Part shown: positions 34,406 to 52,724 of the stretch, piece by piece
How the letters are laid out: the number at the start of each line of letters is the position of its first letter
Numbering within the stretch: the first letter of the stretch is position 1
Assembly (NCBI RefSeq): GCF_024868665.1
Contig: NC_079890.1
Location: 32,192,671-32,256,670 of the forward strand
DNA: 64,000 nt
Reading direction: 5' to 3'
Source of the DNA: Triplophysa rosa
Lineage: Eukaryota > Chordata > Actinopteri > Cypriniformes > Nemacheilidae
Made by a program: the position numbers and the translations under genes
Notes under the pieces: generated by a model
Seen by the model: only the letters and a program-made list of their open reading frames with translations
Databases searched by the model: none
What the model was told of the DNA's origin: nothing

Positions 34406-37149
34406 GAAAACAAAAATATATGGGAATGTACTGAAAATGTATTAAATAATACATTTTCATTGAGTTTCATCGTATGCACACGCCTGGCCCAAAGATAACT
34501 TCCTGTCTGTTTTTTATGGTTTTATATTAAATTTCTATTATCTCACAATCTATTTAAGCAACTTAGCAGTAGTCCAGCATTAGTCTGTGACATTAAATAA
34601 TGAAAGGGCTCTGTATTGGAGTGAGTGACAAGGACACACTTGTTTTCGTGTGAATTAAGCACATGTGCCAGCAGCAAGATAACGAAGGGAATCGCTTTAT
34701 TCGGCATAACAAGCTGTGAGACAAACTATGAATTACTGCTTATTGAGAGAGTTAATGAGGCCTGACATCGCAGTTCAGGCTTCAGTCACATTTGGTGCCG
34801 TTAAGGGCAAATTAAACACTCAAGCGAGAGGATAAAATGCCACTTGTGTGTGACAGCCTTGTTTTAGCTCAAACAAGGGAAAGAGAACACTGAAAGAACA
34901 GTATTTGTTTTGATATTTGTAAGATTGTTAAGATAAATAAACGAGTAATTGGAAAAAAATATTGATTTGAGAAAAAACATTATTGCAGGATCTTTAGATG
35001 AATTTACCAAACCCTTTAGCATAAGAGTAAGAACACTTTGGCTCCACAGGAAAAGCATTCTAGCTCATTGCAATGGCCAACCAAAACATGTCAAACTTCA
35101 TCATTTTTAAAGGCAATTCAAAAGCAATGCAGGATTTGGTTACAAATGACACACAATCGAACAGTATGAAATTTCAGAAGGTTTCCATCACTATTTTAAA
35201 CCCCACATTTGAGGCGTGTTCATCTACATGCTGTCCTGTGTTTGATTATAAACACTGTACCAAACAGTCTGTGGTACGGCTTCACAGGCATTTTTATTAA
35301 GACATTTATTTGAATCACATGTGTTTAACACGATGCTGGTCTAAAACGTCAATGGACTTCAACACCTCATGGTAACTGTAAACATGTTGACCTCAGCTTG
35401 GCAAAGAGGTGCAAAACCTTTGAATCTCTGTCAACGTTTCGTATTACCTAAGACTATCATGTTACTCTTTTTCTTTTGTTCATTCTTTCCTTCTGGTATT
35501 AACTAAACAGGTCAGCTAAATGCATAACAGAACAAATACAGTATGCAATAGGACTTAAGTAGCAAAATAGTAGCAAATAGGTAAAGGCTTTCAATCTCCA
35601 AAATTTAGTTCAAATGCCAACCAATCGAAGCAGATCAAAGGCTTGGGTATGAAGGAAATAACCAAAGAAAAAGCTAAAAGATTTATGGAGTGGAAGTTGG
35701 AATTGAATAATATTGATGTAACCCAAAGAGAGACTCAAAAAAATGTTTTCCTCTTTAGGGCAAAGTCATGTTTAATATGTTTTGTCATTGTATTCACTGA
35801 GAGTACTGAAGGGCTTAATTTGGGACTAGCATAATTTACACAACAAAGATTTGACAGTATATGAAACAAACATCACACTTTCAAACATCCACGCTAAATA
35901 TCTGGTGGTTACAAGAAAGAGAAGCGGGTCAGTTACATGTTAAATACATGTGTTAGTTTTAGTGCCTTTACTTCATTTGAGGGTTTTAAAATCATATTAA
36001 GCAGACAAATAAAGACATTTCTGAAATGGAAGTGTTAGTTCTGCCAAGAAGACTGAAATGTCACTCATCACATAGAGGTCTAGCCAATCGTCATTCGACA
36101 CTTGGAGTATATAAGATCTGTACTCACTCAATGTTTGTGTTCACAGATACTGACGCCGACTTTCACCCCCTTCCTTCTCACCACGAACAGGTTGGTCCCT
36201 GTCTATAAATCTGAGGGTAGGCTTCGCCCCTGCCTTCATCTTCAGGCAGGCAGTGCAAGAATCTACGACCCTCTGGATTCAAGCAACGAACGGGGCCTAC
36301 TCCAAAGGATTTTATCATATAATCTTTGTGCTCCATTTGCAATTAGTTGTAAATAATACTGTATCATCGCAACATCATCATGACTAGAACTAGAAATCCA
36401 CAGAAGCGCATTGTCACAATGTAACAAAAATTATATTTTTTATATTAACACATCAATTTTTCATGCCCTGTTATTTTTTCGTAGCTTAAAGATGCCATGA
36501 ATTAAAACCACAATTTTAACCCCAGTTTTTGTTATATAAGAGGGAATCGTATTCACGCGAACATCCTGTAAGTGTCAGAACTGAAAACGCCCTTGTTACT
36601 GAGATTACATCTGTTATTGACACCAGGCCCAGCGAACGCCAGGTTCTGGAACGCACCATCATTGATAGATTGAACACCACCTCCACAAGAGGATATCAAC
36701 GACTACTTCTCTAGCCCCGCCCACTGGTTCGCGCATAACAGTACTGAAGTAACACAAGTTGCGCAGCACCAGATAGAGCGAGCAAGCAATAAACATGCCG
36801 TTAAAGATCGCAAAATATTGTGCAGTCAGTGCCTGGTTGTGGAAGAACACAGTCGCTGCATAACCTTCCTTCGTATTCCCACATTAGTAATGCGTGGCTG
36901 AAGTTTATTTTTAAACATGTTCCAGCTCACGTGGGTAAAACGTGTGCGCTTGTTCACTTCATTTAACCGCAGATTCCTTTGTGAACAAGGCCCAGGTCGA
37001 CGCTGGATTTGGGGAGAGACTAAAATTAAAAAGCAGTGCTGTGCCGTCAATATTGGATACGATAGGAATGGCGCAGCAAACTTATGTGAGTAAAACATAT
37101 TTGTACTATGCGTCACTATTGCTTTGTTAGAGATCACTTGATATGCCCT

Positions 37150-37450
37150 GAAATACAGATGCTGGGAGTTAATTTATAAATCACACGAGGTCCCCAGATA
37201 ATACTAATCCTGTGCGCGAATAGGGCGAATGTGTAACCTAAGCTATACAAACTATACGCAAAGCCTTGCCATCACATCCCGGAAATAAGTCAGTAAATTT
37301 GAGTAAGTCAGAGGCTTCACTTAAACCGTGCGAATGCGTCACATGAAATACAGATGTGGGGAGGCAATTTATAAATCACAGGAGGTCTCCACTCTCCAGA
37401 TAATACGAATACCGTGCGAAAACTGCGAATGGTGCTATGTGTAACTATAA
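37150..37450. repeat. tandemly arranged direct duplication
   Basis: Two diverged direct copies, 37150-37255 and 37345-37450, share 'GAAATACAGATG', 'AATTTATAAATCACA.GAGGTC', 'CCAGATAATAC.AAT' and 'GCGAAT..TGTGTAAC' in the same order, separated by about 90 bp. No frame runs through both. Origin not recognised. Confidence 0.65.
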
Positions 37451-38089
37451 CGTTACTGTCTAACCAAATTCACAGAAGGCTCCAACTAAGTTTACTACGC
37501 AAACTGCTATCCAATCATAGCAGTGGGCGTTTACTTCCAAGGCTTCATGGCGGAACGCCCATTCAAACCGATCGTTTATCGAGCTGGCCTCAAAACCCGG
37601 GTAGAAAATAGCCTATTTCTTATTGATTTTGATGTTTTTGAATGTAAAAACCACGCGAACGTCATAAGTAGACCTCATACAACAGTATAAAACAATAAAC
37701 AAGCCCAGTTCATCACACCTTTAAAGGGATACTCCGATGTAGAATGTCAGTGCCTACCCAAAAGTCTGTGTCTAAACGAAGGTCAAGCGTAAACATCAGA
37801 AGCAGTGTGTTAATACTGTACAGCCTTCAGCATTGGAGATTACACTGAATCATTTTACAAAGCTTTCTCATCTGGGGTCCATTCAAATCTAAATGAACAT
37901 GTTTTAGATTTTTTTACGTTTCTTTGAATGCATTAAAGTAAATAATTACTAAATATATGTAATAAATAAATATAAATGCTTGGCTCTACTCTTTCCCCAT
38001 CCAAACTTAAAGTGGTGTAAATAATATAGTTATGGACATCACAGTAGCCATATACAGTACATACAAAGATCTTGAACCATTTACATTGA

Positions 38090-38125
38090 CACAGCTCATC
38101 CAAAGCGACTTACAATGCATTCAAG
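38090..38125 (-). repeat. SINE/LINE tail fragment
   Basis: 'CTCATCCAAAGCGACTTACAATGCATT' is the reverse complement of the shared 'GTAAGTCGCTTTGGATAAAAGC' tail; head missing. Confidence 0.45.
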
Positions 38126-39461
38126 CTCTACATTAAACTACAATTCTACAACTAAAGAAGATAAAGAACCCAGGAATATCTGGGCTGACTCCTCCTGAAT
38201 CATCATGTAATATTTAGTATTGACATAAGCAAATATAAGAAAATGTAAAGCTCTTAGCATACTCGCCATCTATGGACTCAAATCGCCGCATTAGTATATT
38301 CACTTCAATGCACCTCAATGTCACATTTGTTTGATAGGAAATGCAAACTTAAAGGTCATGTGCAGAGGATTAAATTCAAATATACTGTATGTGACCATGC
38401 TCTACATTTCAAGACTTCAAAGGTCAATATTTCAACCAGACTATAGATTAACAGAAATGATGACATAAAATTATTGGCATTCACTTCAGTTCTTAATGTT
38501 AAAAACGTGTACAAAAGTGACTGGTTTCTGTTTTTATCTGTTATTAAATTCTGTTATCTTTAAAGCTCCCCATTAATTGACATAAAATAAACCAATAGAC
38601 AATAAATAACAATAATAAATAAAATCAAACCTATTTGGTTTTTAATACAGGTCATCAATCAGCATCTGTTATTCCTAGTTAACTATCTTTGTGATAAAAT
38701 TTATCTATCTTTAAAAATACACTATGAGCACTAATCTACCCCAACTGCTCAGGTTTATTAGTGTGTATAGAAGTATCACTGTGCCACTTGCTTCAGTTTA
38801 GCAACTTGTCATAACATTTTAGTTGTGCACGTGTGGGATTTGCTCTGACAGCATGCATACATAAAGCGTTTTAGCTCTACACTAGTGCACCCTTACTGCA
38901 ACAACCCATAATGCATCAGGGCATCCTATAAACAGACACTTTGTGATAACAGCACAACACGTCACATACAATTTTATATCTTGGTTTTTGCCATCGGTCA
39001 TCCCATAAAATCAGTTGAGCAGCATGTCATATTGATTTCCTCAATGGTTTTTAATCCCATTTTTTCCATGTCACAGTGTTTTTCACCTCCCTAAACTACC
39101 GTGTGAATATCTCACAATTTGTACATTCACTAGCCTCAACATATCTAGTTATCCTTTATTATAATTTCTCAGGTTGTCTGTAGTTGGCCAGCTTGGTATG
39201 GTTCAGTTCACCAAGGCTCAAATAAAGAGCTTAAAGTGGGCATCTGCGCAGCCAGCGATGCATTATGATCTTGCAGCATGACAGCTAAAGTAGCTAAGAG
39301 AGTAACAGAGAAACGCTTCCAGGCCCCCTCCCTCCATGGCTTCTTGGATCATTTTTAAGTGTTTTATCTGACGGACATGCCAGTAAATGTGCATTAAGAT
39401 CAGAAGCCACTTTTCGATAACACTTCATGAATTATTATTATGTACAATTTATTTATATATT

Positions 39462-39500
39462 TGTATGACACTTTTATCCAAAGCGACTAACTGCATTGAA
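39462..39500 (-). repeat. SINE/LINE tail fragment
   Basis: 'GACACTTTTATCCAAAGCGACTAACTGCATT' is again the inverse of the shared tail. It sits just before a fold-back MITE. Confidence 0.45.
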
Positions 39501-39565
39501 CACAGTTAGTCTGGGTTGTTTCATGGTTGGGGAAATATTCACACAAACTCGACTGTTAGGTTTAT

Positions 39566-39827
39566 ATTAAAGGAGTTGTTAACTTTCAAAATGAAAATTC
39601 TGTCATTGTTTACTCACCCTCTTGTCATTTCAAACCTGTATGACTTTCTTCCACAGAACATAAAAGAAAACAATTTCAAGAATGTTGTTAACAGCCCCCC
39701 CATTCACTTGCATTGGTAACAATAGAAGTGAATGGGGGGCTGTGCTGTTCTGTTACCAACATTTTTCAAAATATCTTCTTTTGTGTTCTGTAGAAGAAAG
39801 AAAGTCATACAGGTTTGAAATGACAAT
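39566..39827. repeat. palindromic fold-back MITE, copy 4 (right end truncated)
   Basis: Left end 'ATTAAAGGAGTTGTTAACTTTC', then 'TCACCCTCTTGTCATTTCAAACCTGTATGAC' and the inverted 'GTCATACAGGTTTGAAATGACAA'. The terminal GGTGAACTA..TTTAA part on the right is missing. Confidence 0.75.
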
Positions 39828-40984
39828 ATATGCACCATCACCGCAACAGTGAACAAACTCTAACAGAAGATTTTACTGCGCAGAGAGATACGCTATAGAT
39901 TCTTAATACATTTTTGGGCCCACGTTGTATTGACTGACAGCAGAGAGTTGAAAAGAAAATAAGACAGCTCACACCTGGAGCAAGTGCGTTAACAACACTG
40001 GCTGTGACTTTGACAGAACTTTTAAACAACATCATGATCGTGCATGAGAAAGCCTGCCGGGTTCTCCGTAAACTCATCTAGTGCGGATGATTCTCTGGTT
40101 TTAGTAAACGTCTGAGAACATTTGGTTTAATCCTGCTCTAAGGGGAAATGGAGCGTCCGAGACAGAAATAACAACAAACTGAAAGAGGCATACTGTACAC
40201 AAACAAAGCTCACCTCATGGACCATAAGGTTTTAGCAGTCACGCTAATCTCAGGTTAAGTTTTGAGTCCAGTACTATTCTTTATCGTGACCCACCTTAGT
40301 CACATTCATAAAAAATCAAATACAGCACTTGAAGAAATAATGAAAAAAAATCATACTTACAGAGCTTCTTGGACAGTCATTGTGAATAGTAAATTTGTTG
40401 GACTTACAATAGGTGAATACAGGAATAAAAAAATATTGGCAAACTTTCAGGGACCTCACAAAAGGATTTTTTTCAGACCTGCAGTAGCTGATAAAGGGCT
40501 TTTGACCATGACAATCTTTTGTTTTTCTAGGGCCTCATGGCTAACTCGCTGCATTTACTTAGTTTTGCATATTTTGCTCAGGTTTGCTCAATGCAGGCAG
40601 CCGTAGCAAAAAGAATGGCTTATTGTCTTTTGCTGCACTATTTGTCTGGACATGTACAGTCCAATAATTTCTGCCACAGGTAAACCGGATTGGAGAAGAT
40701 GACCCATGGAGACGGAAGCCATTGGGAGATCAAATGCCATTTTTGCAATTATGTTACTTTGAAAAAAGTATTACAGACATAAACAAAGCTAGCTCTATGG
40801 CTGGTTCAACACTGGTCCAGTAGAACTTTCTGTTTCAGTTACACAAATGTTTGAAAAAAAAATACAACTAATAGAATATTTGTTACCGATTTAAAATGTT
40901 AAACAAATCTTTACTGAAACCGGAGTGTAAAGTAATTACATCCTGCAAAGTGGTCTTGTGGTCAAAGTGGTTCGGCACCCCCAT

Positions 40985-41405
40985 ATCTTCACTCGCTATT
41001 TCAGACTTATGCACCCGCCCGATCCCTGCGTTCTGCAATCGAACAACGTCGTCCCACATAGGGAAAAAAATCACTCTCACACACTTTCTCCGGATGTGTT
41101 CCACAACTCTGGAACGATCTCCCTCTTGCAACAAGATCAGCGGATTCTGTAGCTGTCTTTAAGAATCGGCTAAAACACATCTCTTCCGTCAACATCTGAC
41201 CCATTAGTACAGTCTTCTACTTCTTTTCTACTTTCCTATCCCCCCCAAAAATCTTAGCTTCGTATACTGTGATGTAGGCTGACTGAGACAAGTTTTTACT
41301 GCACATATGCATTGTTGTTCTTTTGTTGCACAAATTGCTTCTATTGTTTTTCCCTACTTTGTACGTCGCTTTGGATAAAAGCATCTGCTAAATGACTTAA
41401 TGTAA
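40985..41405 (+). mobile_element. LINE 3' end (reverse-transcriptase C-terminus and tail), degenerate
   Basis: One frame on the plus strand around 41095-41190 gives V-P-Q-L-W-N-D-L-P-L..S-V-A-V-F-K-N-R-L-K, the typical end of the second ORF of fish L2/CR1-like LINEs; neighbouring residues are in other frames, so it is a pseudo-copy. It closes with 'TCGCTTTGGATAAAAGCATCTGCTAAATGAC', the same tail as the SINEs in this window. Confidence 0.65.
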
Positions 41406-42929
41406 ATGTGGTCTATACAATATATAAAATGACCCCTATTGTTTTAAAGGAGAAAATCCAAATCTAATTAATTATTATGATCATGACAATTGCCTAAATT
41501 TCCTACTTCTAGAGATAGAGAGAAGTAGGATAGTAGGAGAAGTTTAACTTATTTGGAAACAATTTCATTTAATTTTGTTATATTAATAGAAAACTACTAA
41601 GTGCATCCTACATGTAGATCAACATAATCTACTTGACTGTAATGCTGACAGTAGTTCACTGTCACACCAATTTACCCCTTAATTAATCTTTGTAATGTAA
41701 ATTTATTGCTCTTACCATCCATGTTAACAGTTGAGTAGGCTGAAGGCTGTGACTATAGCCTGATGCTAATTCAGCCCGGTAGTAGAGGGGGCTTCCATAA
41801 ACCTTTCTCAGCTTGTCTAATTGGTGACCTTGAAGCCCACTCTCTCCAGCATGTCTGAGTTACTCCTACTCCAAGGTTAACCTATTTTATGACCTTACTG
41901 ACATACATCTTGCCCTGAGTCACAGAAAAACACAAGTTAGAATGTGCATTTTACCAGAAATACTTATTAATTTAGCAGTGATAGAACAACAGATATGTTT
42001 ACTTTTCTAGCTGACACATTTTGACACATAAGACTGTTACTTCAGATGGTCACACAAAGTAGTTTAACAGAATATAAAAAAACATTATTATTTAGCTGTT
42101 GGGTGGATCTATCTGTTTTAAACTAGAATAGAGACACGTTATGGCCTTTAGTGTTCCTCATTGTAGATGTAAGCGCTGATACTATTAAACAGAGGCATCT
42201 TGGTGACTGCTGGATGTTTTGTGCCTTCAAGGTATGGCTGGTTTTGCTATTCAAATGAGTTTGTCTTCACTGACAATAAATAATTGCAAAGCAAATGAAT
42301 TATCTCTGCCACATTGAGCTTGGATCCCTACCAGGCCTCATATGCTTTTCAGACTGCCATTGTTTCATGTGACATGGGTTTACACGTTTGCAATTACAGT
42401 TTAGTGAAAAACATAATGTAAAAGGAGCAGATTAAGCAAGTAATGAGGCCAACAAAAACATAATTAGGCCTGCTAAACTTTCACTAGGCTATAATAAAGC
42501 CATGGTTAATGTTTCCAAGGGGTGTGAATAAGCAATCATGAAAAATAATTTCCTTAAATACACATACTCGCATGCTCTTTAGTCTGGCACCAAATAGTGG
42601 CGAGTCCATCACAAGAAAGAAATTATTCTATTATTAATCGTAATAATAAACGTGAAAACACAGTATCGCATATTCATTTTACTTACACTATTTGTAGGGA
42701 ATGTAATCAATATTCGGAGTTTTATTCGTGCGCAATCGTCCCACAAAATTAATATTTACGTGATACCGTAAGTCAGCATTGTGTTAAGCCAGACCTGGAC
42801 ATTGCACATATATTGTTTATTTTAGCTTTCAGACAATTACATTCACAAAAGTTATAGCAAAACAATACATTTATAGTTTATAAAATACACATAAAGGGTT
42901 AAAAAAGCAGTTGCCTTTAAAGTACCTCA

Positions 42930-42990
42930 TTTGTAAGTCGCTTTGGATAAAAGGGACGGCTAAAAGAAACATTACATGTAAATGTACATG
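42930..42990 (+). repeat. SINE/LINE tail fragment
   Basis: 'TTGTAAGTCGCTTTGGATAAAAGGGACGGCTAAAAG' matches the shared tail; no head recognised. Confidence 0.5.
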
Positions 42991-43375
42991 TTTATGGAAG
43001 CGGCAATGTGTTTTATTCATGTCAGATACACATTGTAACGTTATAGGTAACTATAAAGTTCTCTCTATTCTTTTAACAGTTCATCGCCAACTTACTTTCA
43101 TGTCTGTCGGGAGTAACGCTAGTGATGCATTTTACATGTTGTAATGTTATCTGAAACCCTGGCTTGCCCATCGCGTGTCATCAAAGATCATTATAAAGGT
43201 GTTTCGACTTATATACGTTTACTTATATATATTTGAGAATTGGAATATCATATATCTCAAAAAGTTTACAAGGGAATATTTTGAATAATAAAGAATAAGC
43301 AACACATCACTGTGCAGAGCTGTCATTGCGGTGTGTCACGTGACAGGCATGACGTCGCCATGGAAAAACGACCGC

Positions 43376-43670
43376 CTTAAAGAGATAGTTCAACCAAAAA
43401 TAAAAATCCCGTCATGATTTACTTGCACTCAATTTGCTCTAAAAGTTTATAAAATTCTGTACACAAAGAAAGATATTAGAAGAATGTGGGAAACTAAACA
43501 GTTCTGAGGCACCATTGACTACAATAGTAGTTTTTTTCCCCATGAAAGTCAATATACCCCAACTGTTTGGTTCTTTGTGTTTCACTGAACAACGAAACTA
43601 CACAAAAATTAAGACAACTTGAGGGTGAGTAAATAATGAGAGAATTTTCCTTTTTGGGTGAACTAAAAAC
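43376..43670. repeat. palindromic fold-back MITE, copy 5
   Basis: Left 'CTTAAAGAGATAGTTCAACC', then 'GATTTACTTGCACTCAA', right 'TTGAGGGTGAGTAAATAATGAGAG' and 'TTTTTGGGTGAACTA'. Same family as copies 1-4. Confidence 0.75.
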
Positions 43671-43719
43671 TCAAGCTGGAGGCTCATCTACAGTATTTTT
43701 AAATTTACATGTGAAACGT

Positions 43720-44200
43720 ACACTCTTAGTGTAAAATAGTGCTATATAGCACTAAAAGTGGTTCTTGGCTCGTAATCATAGGGGAACCACTTTTAGTGCT
43801 ATATAGAACCATATGTTGGCGCTTCAGTGGTTCTTACAGGGCTTAACAGGTTCATTATACGGAAACGGTACTATATAGCACCTCAGTCACCCCAAAGAAC
43901 CTCTGAAGAACTGAAGCACCAAGTGCTATATAGTAGGGTTGCACGGTGTACCGGTGCTACGGTAGCATCACGATGCTAAAGCTTCAAAATACCCGCGATG
44001 CCTCTCTATTTTTGAAACGGTAGTACCGTAGTTAATGTTGCATATGCGCATTAATATTTATTTGCCTTTTTACATCTATATCTGCCTTTTTGCGGTGTTT
44101 ATCTCCAAATTGAATGTGTGTTTTGAATGTCTCTGACGAGTTATATAGCACTAAAAGTGGTTCCCCTATGATTACGAAGAACCACTTTTAGTGCTAATGT
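43720..44200. repeat. fold-back element interrupted by a hAT-like fragment
   Basis: A palindrome at 43742-43806 ('CTATATAGCACTAAAAGTGG' arm and inverse) reappears at 44143-44198 with the same 'GTGGTTCCCCTATGATTACGA' core in opposite order. Between them, from about 43934, is 'TAGGGTTGCACGGTGTACCGGTGCTACGG', the look of a teleost hAT end. The simplest reading is an insertion into the older fold-back repeat. Confidence 0.55.
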
Positions 44201-45414
44201 AACCGGTACTACTCACCCGCTCTGCGCGGGCCTCGAACCGGTTGGTTCGGCCCTCTACCATGCCAGTTTCTCGTGTGGCCCCTTAGGAAAATTAATTGCC
44301 CACATCCGTGCGTTAGCTATAGGCTAAGATGCGTTTCGAGTTATTCGCCTCACGAATTATTAGTCTAAAACTGTGCTGACAAAAATTTAACGCAACCGCG
44401 CTGTGACACGTTTGCAAATAGAAACAGTAAATGTACGTTTATGACAACATATTAAAATAGCCTATATAAAATATCCAAATACACGTCATTTCAAAGCACT
44501 TAAATTGTATGTTTATAGTTTATACAGCAGTGTCCTCTAGTGGCCGTTAAGAAGAAAGAACTGTCACGCAAAAACGATTTTTTTATTTGTTTGGTTTGTT
44601 TTTATTACTGTAAATGAACTCCTTAATAATTATGTGAATTCACGTTTAGAAAATCACAAACATACACACTCACGCGCGTAACAGAAAACTTTAACTTTAA
44701 AAATGACGAGTTTTGCGTGTTAAATCAACGCGAGCCAATTTCCTCTGTGAATCATTACGCGTGGTTTGGTGGTAGGGTAGACAAAGGATCATAGTGGGCT
44801 GCAGCAGTAGAAGCGCTGTCATTACAATTACGCAATTAATCTTCCCCCACGTTTTGACATACAAAGCACTGATGGTCAATAGAACAATCGCGATTTATGG
44901 TATTTTATATTAATAATGGCTCAATTGCATCTATTGTACTAGCTTTCCGTTATAAATAATAACAAATCAACGAAACTGGTGATCCAAATACGGCTTGGGA
45001 CAGGGAATCCCATCGGTGTGGTCTTGGATCCAATGTATGCGTTCTAAAAAAGAAACATTGCACTAAGATGTTTGTAGGGCTGAGGTATTTATTTTATTTG
45101 TGAACATACATTTTAGAACATACATTTTAAACTAAAATGAGTACAGAAAAAACGATCAATTTAAAACGTTATATATATCGACGGCAGCGTTTAGAAATAG
45201 GCTTGTATTATTTTTTTAAACCTGGAGCACTAGGACTATGTAAGATTTTTACACTGGCAATTTTGTTATCATTAACAGCTGATGGCTTCCAATTAATTTG
45301 TCTAATTATCAACAACGAGTATTTTTAATAAGTGTATGGCTTCATGTGCAGTGCTGAGGGGGTCCCATGATTGAAAAAAATGGAAGATTGTGCATTTGAC
45401 CAGCAGATGGCGCT

Positions 45415-50883
<5,469 letters not shown>

Positions 50884-51246
50884 TCATATAAAACTTTCTC
50901 AGACTCGGATACTGCTCCCGTGCGCGCTTTGTTTCGTCATCTATTTTATTAAAGAGGAAAACTTGTATGTGTAATCCTTAAAAAAGTTATCGAGTTAAAT
51001 AAACGCTCAACTCGACAATAACTGTACACCAGCAAAAACGTCAGGACTGAACGAAATGATGGCGGAAGGTTTTAGTCTACCTCACCCCTGGCGCTGAAAC
51101 ATGGCTTTTTACCAAGCCTTACTCAGTCCCTGTTTTCACTACAGTGTGTACGGTGTCCCGTGGTTCGTTTGGATGGTCACAAAACAGGATTCTGAAGACG
51201 CATTCTTCTGGATTTCTGCTCTAACACGTTCCCAAATTCTTTTTTG

Positions 51247-51538
51247 ATAACACGTTACAATAATGTTGCATTTGGTAATAGTTAAATATACTGTCGTTAA
51301 CATTTTTACAGCATTTATTTATCTCAACATTTAGGATACTCGTACATTTTTTTAATTTAAGTTGCATCTGGCAACATTAGTTAATGCATAATGAACTAAC
51401 ATGAATAGGAAATAACCAACTGTATTAGTATTAACTAACATTAACAAATACTAATAAATGCTGAAAAAGATATTGTTCTTTGTTAGTTCATGTTAGCTAA
51501 TTCATTAACTATGTTAAGTTGCAGAGTGTTACCCATTT
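51247..51538. repeat. AT-rich TIR element ('TAACACxTTACAAT' ends)
   Basis: Left 'GATAACACGTTACAATAATGTTGCAT', right '..AAGTTGCAGAGTGTTACCC', with internal 'TTAGTTAATGCATAATGAACTAACATGAA' repeated in both directions. Matches a widespread teleost non-autonomous DNA transposon style. Confidence 0.6.
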
Positions 51539-52599
51539 TCTGTCGCTCTTCTTCATCTATTAGTGAATAAAATGACGAATAATGAATGTTTAGAAATTTC
51601 TAACTAAAGTAAATTTCTCTCTAAAACTTGCAGAAAGAAAAACACCCATGCAAAATGAAAGCTTTAACAATGCATTGATTAAGTGCACCACTTATTAATT
51701 TAGTTAAGCAGCCTTTTTTCAGTTAAAGGTTAAATCATTGTGTGATTTATAATTATTCCTTCAATATATATACAGTATATTCATATATTCCTACAATATA
51801 TCTTTATTGCACCATTTTCACAAAACAGTAGATTCAACAAATGTTAACAAATCTGGCACTAATACAGCTGTATAAAGCACTTAAGTAGTTTGAACTCCGA
51901 TACGCCATAAACCCCACAACTGCTTCACTGAAAAATATTTAATAAATAAATACACTATAAATTCCTTGTGCTGTGCAAAGTAGCTACATCAAGAATCTAA
52001 CAAATTCACCTTTAGAAAGTACTCGCAACATTCCACCAAAAATACAATGTAGCGCTATGAACAGCTGTTACATGAATCTAGTACATTCAGTTAAAATAAT
52101 AGCTCTGATATCAGAGATGTTCAACTTTGGCTGTTCTGTCACTAATATCAAATACTAAGATAACAAAGTGCATCACTGTCCAGTGACCAATAGGCTTGGG
52201 AGTAGAAAGTCATTTCACAAGAGAGTCAACTCTAATGGCACATCAAAAATATACATTAGTACCAAGTAAACTGGTATGAATTGGCATTTTGTAGATTCTC
52301 AAAATCTCAGTCCCGTGAGAAATTCCCAGAAAATATTACGCTTTTTAATCTTTTTGATTGAATCTTTTTAGCTGGGGACACATTAGAATTAAAGTATATA
52401 CTGTACCACAGTATAAAGTGCACCATGATGTCAAGCCAAGATGTGACACGATGTTGCTCTGCAGCCCAGAATTAGTGTGAATATGTTTGTTTTGTACTGA
52501 GCTGCTGTTTATCACCACACTCTGGTTACATTAGAGTGGCCCATCAATGTTACAGTACCATCCCCAACAGCGGCACACAATCCTCTGTTTCTCCATCTC

Positions 52600-52601
52600 A
52601 T

Positions 52602-52652
<51 letters not shown>

Positions 52653-52654
52653 CA
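52600..52654. repeat. (TC)n(CA)n microsatellite
   Basis: A run of TC repeats passes directly into about 20 CA repeats with one CG interruption. It creates false Cys/Val and Thr/His reading frames on the two strands. Confidence 0.95.
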
Positions 52655-52724
52655 ATTAGACGTTCTTTCTCACACACTTTTGAAATCAAGGCATTGAGAT
52701 GTTCCAGCTTGTGCAATTGTGTCA

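Larger units (their letters stand above)
28417..45414. other. gene desert between the HMX gene and cpz
   Basis: About 17 kb without a coding exon I can support. Developmental homeobox genes often have distal enhancers in such deserts, so regulatory elements are likely but cannot be seen without comparison. Recognised contents are listed separately: TIR repeat (30480), SINEs and tails (33140, 38095, 39470, 42935), a Tc1-end relic (34366), tandem duplicated block (37150-37450), LINE 3' end (40985), fold-back MITEs (39566, 43376) and a nested element (43720-44200). Confidence 0.5.
50884..52724. other. cpz / gpr78 intergenic spacer
   Basis: Holds the cpz promoter and the gpr78 3' UTR. A repeat at 51247-51538 and a microsatellite at 52600-52654 are listed. 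No coding exon seen. Confidence 0.45.

Noticed and set aside
36026..36714. Short plus-strand frames in the desert (60-84 codons)
   Set aside because: No splice signals, no family likeness, and composition like the surrounding non-coding DNA.
44200..44285. 'GGTTCGAGGCC' B-box-like sequence on the minus strand suggesting a tRNA gene
   Set aside because: No cloverleaf or proper A box at the right distance; more likely a SINE head or repeat piece.
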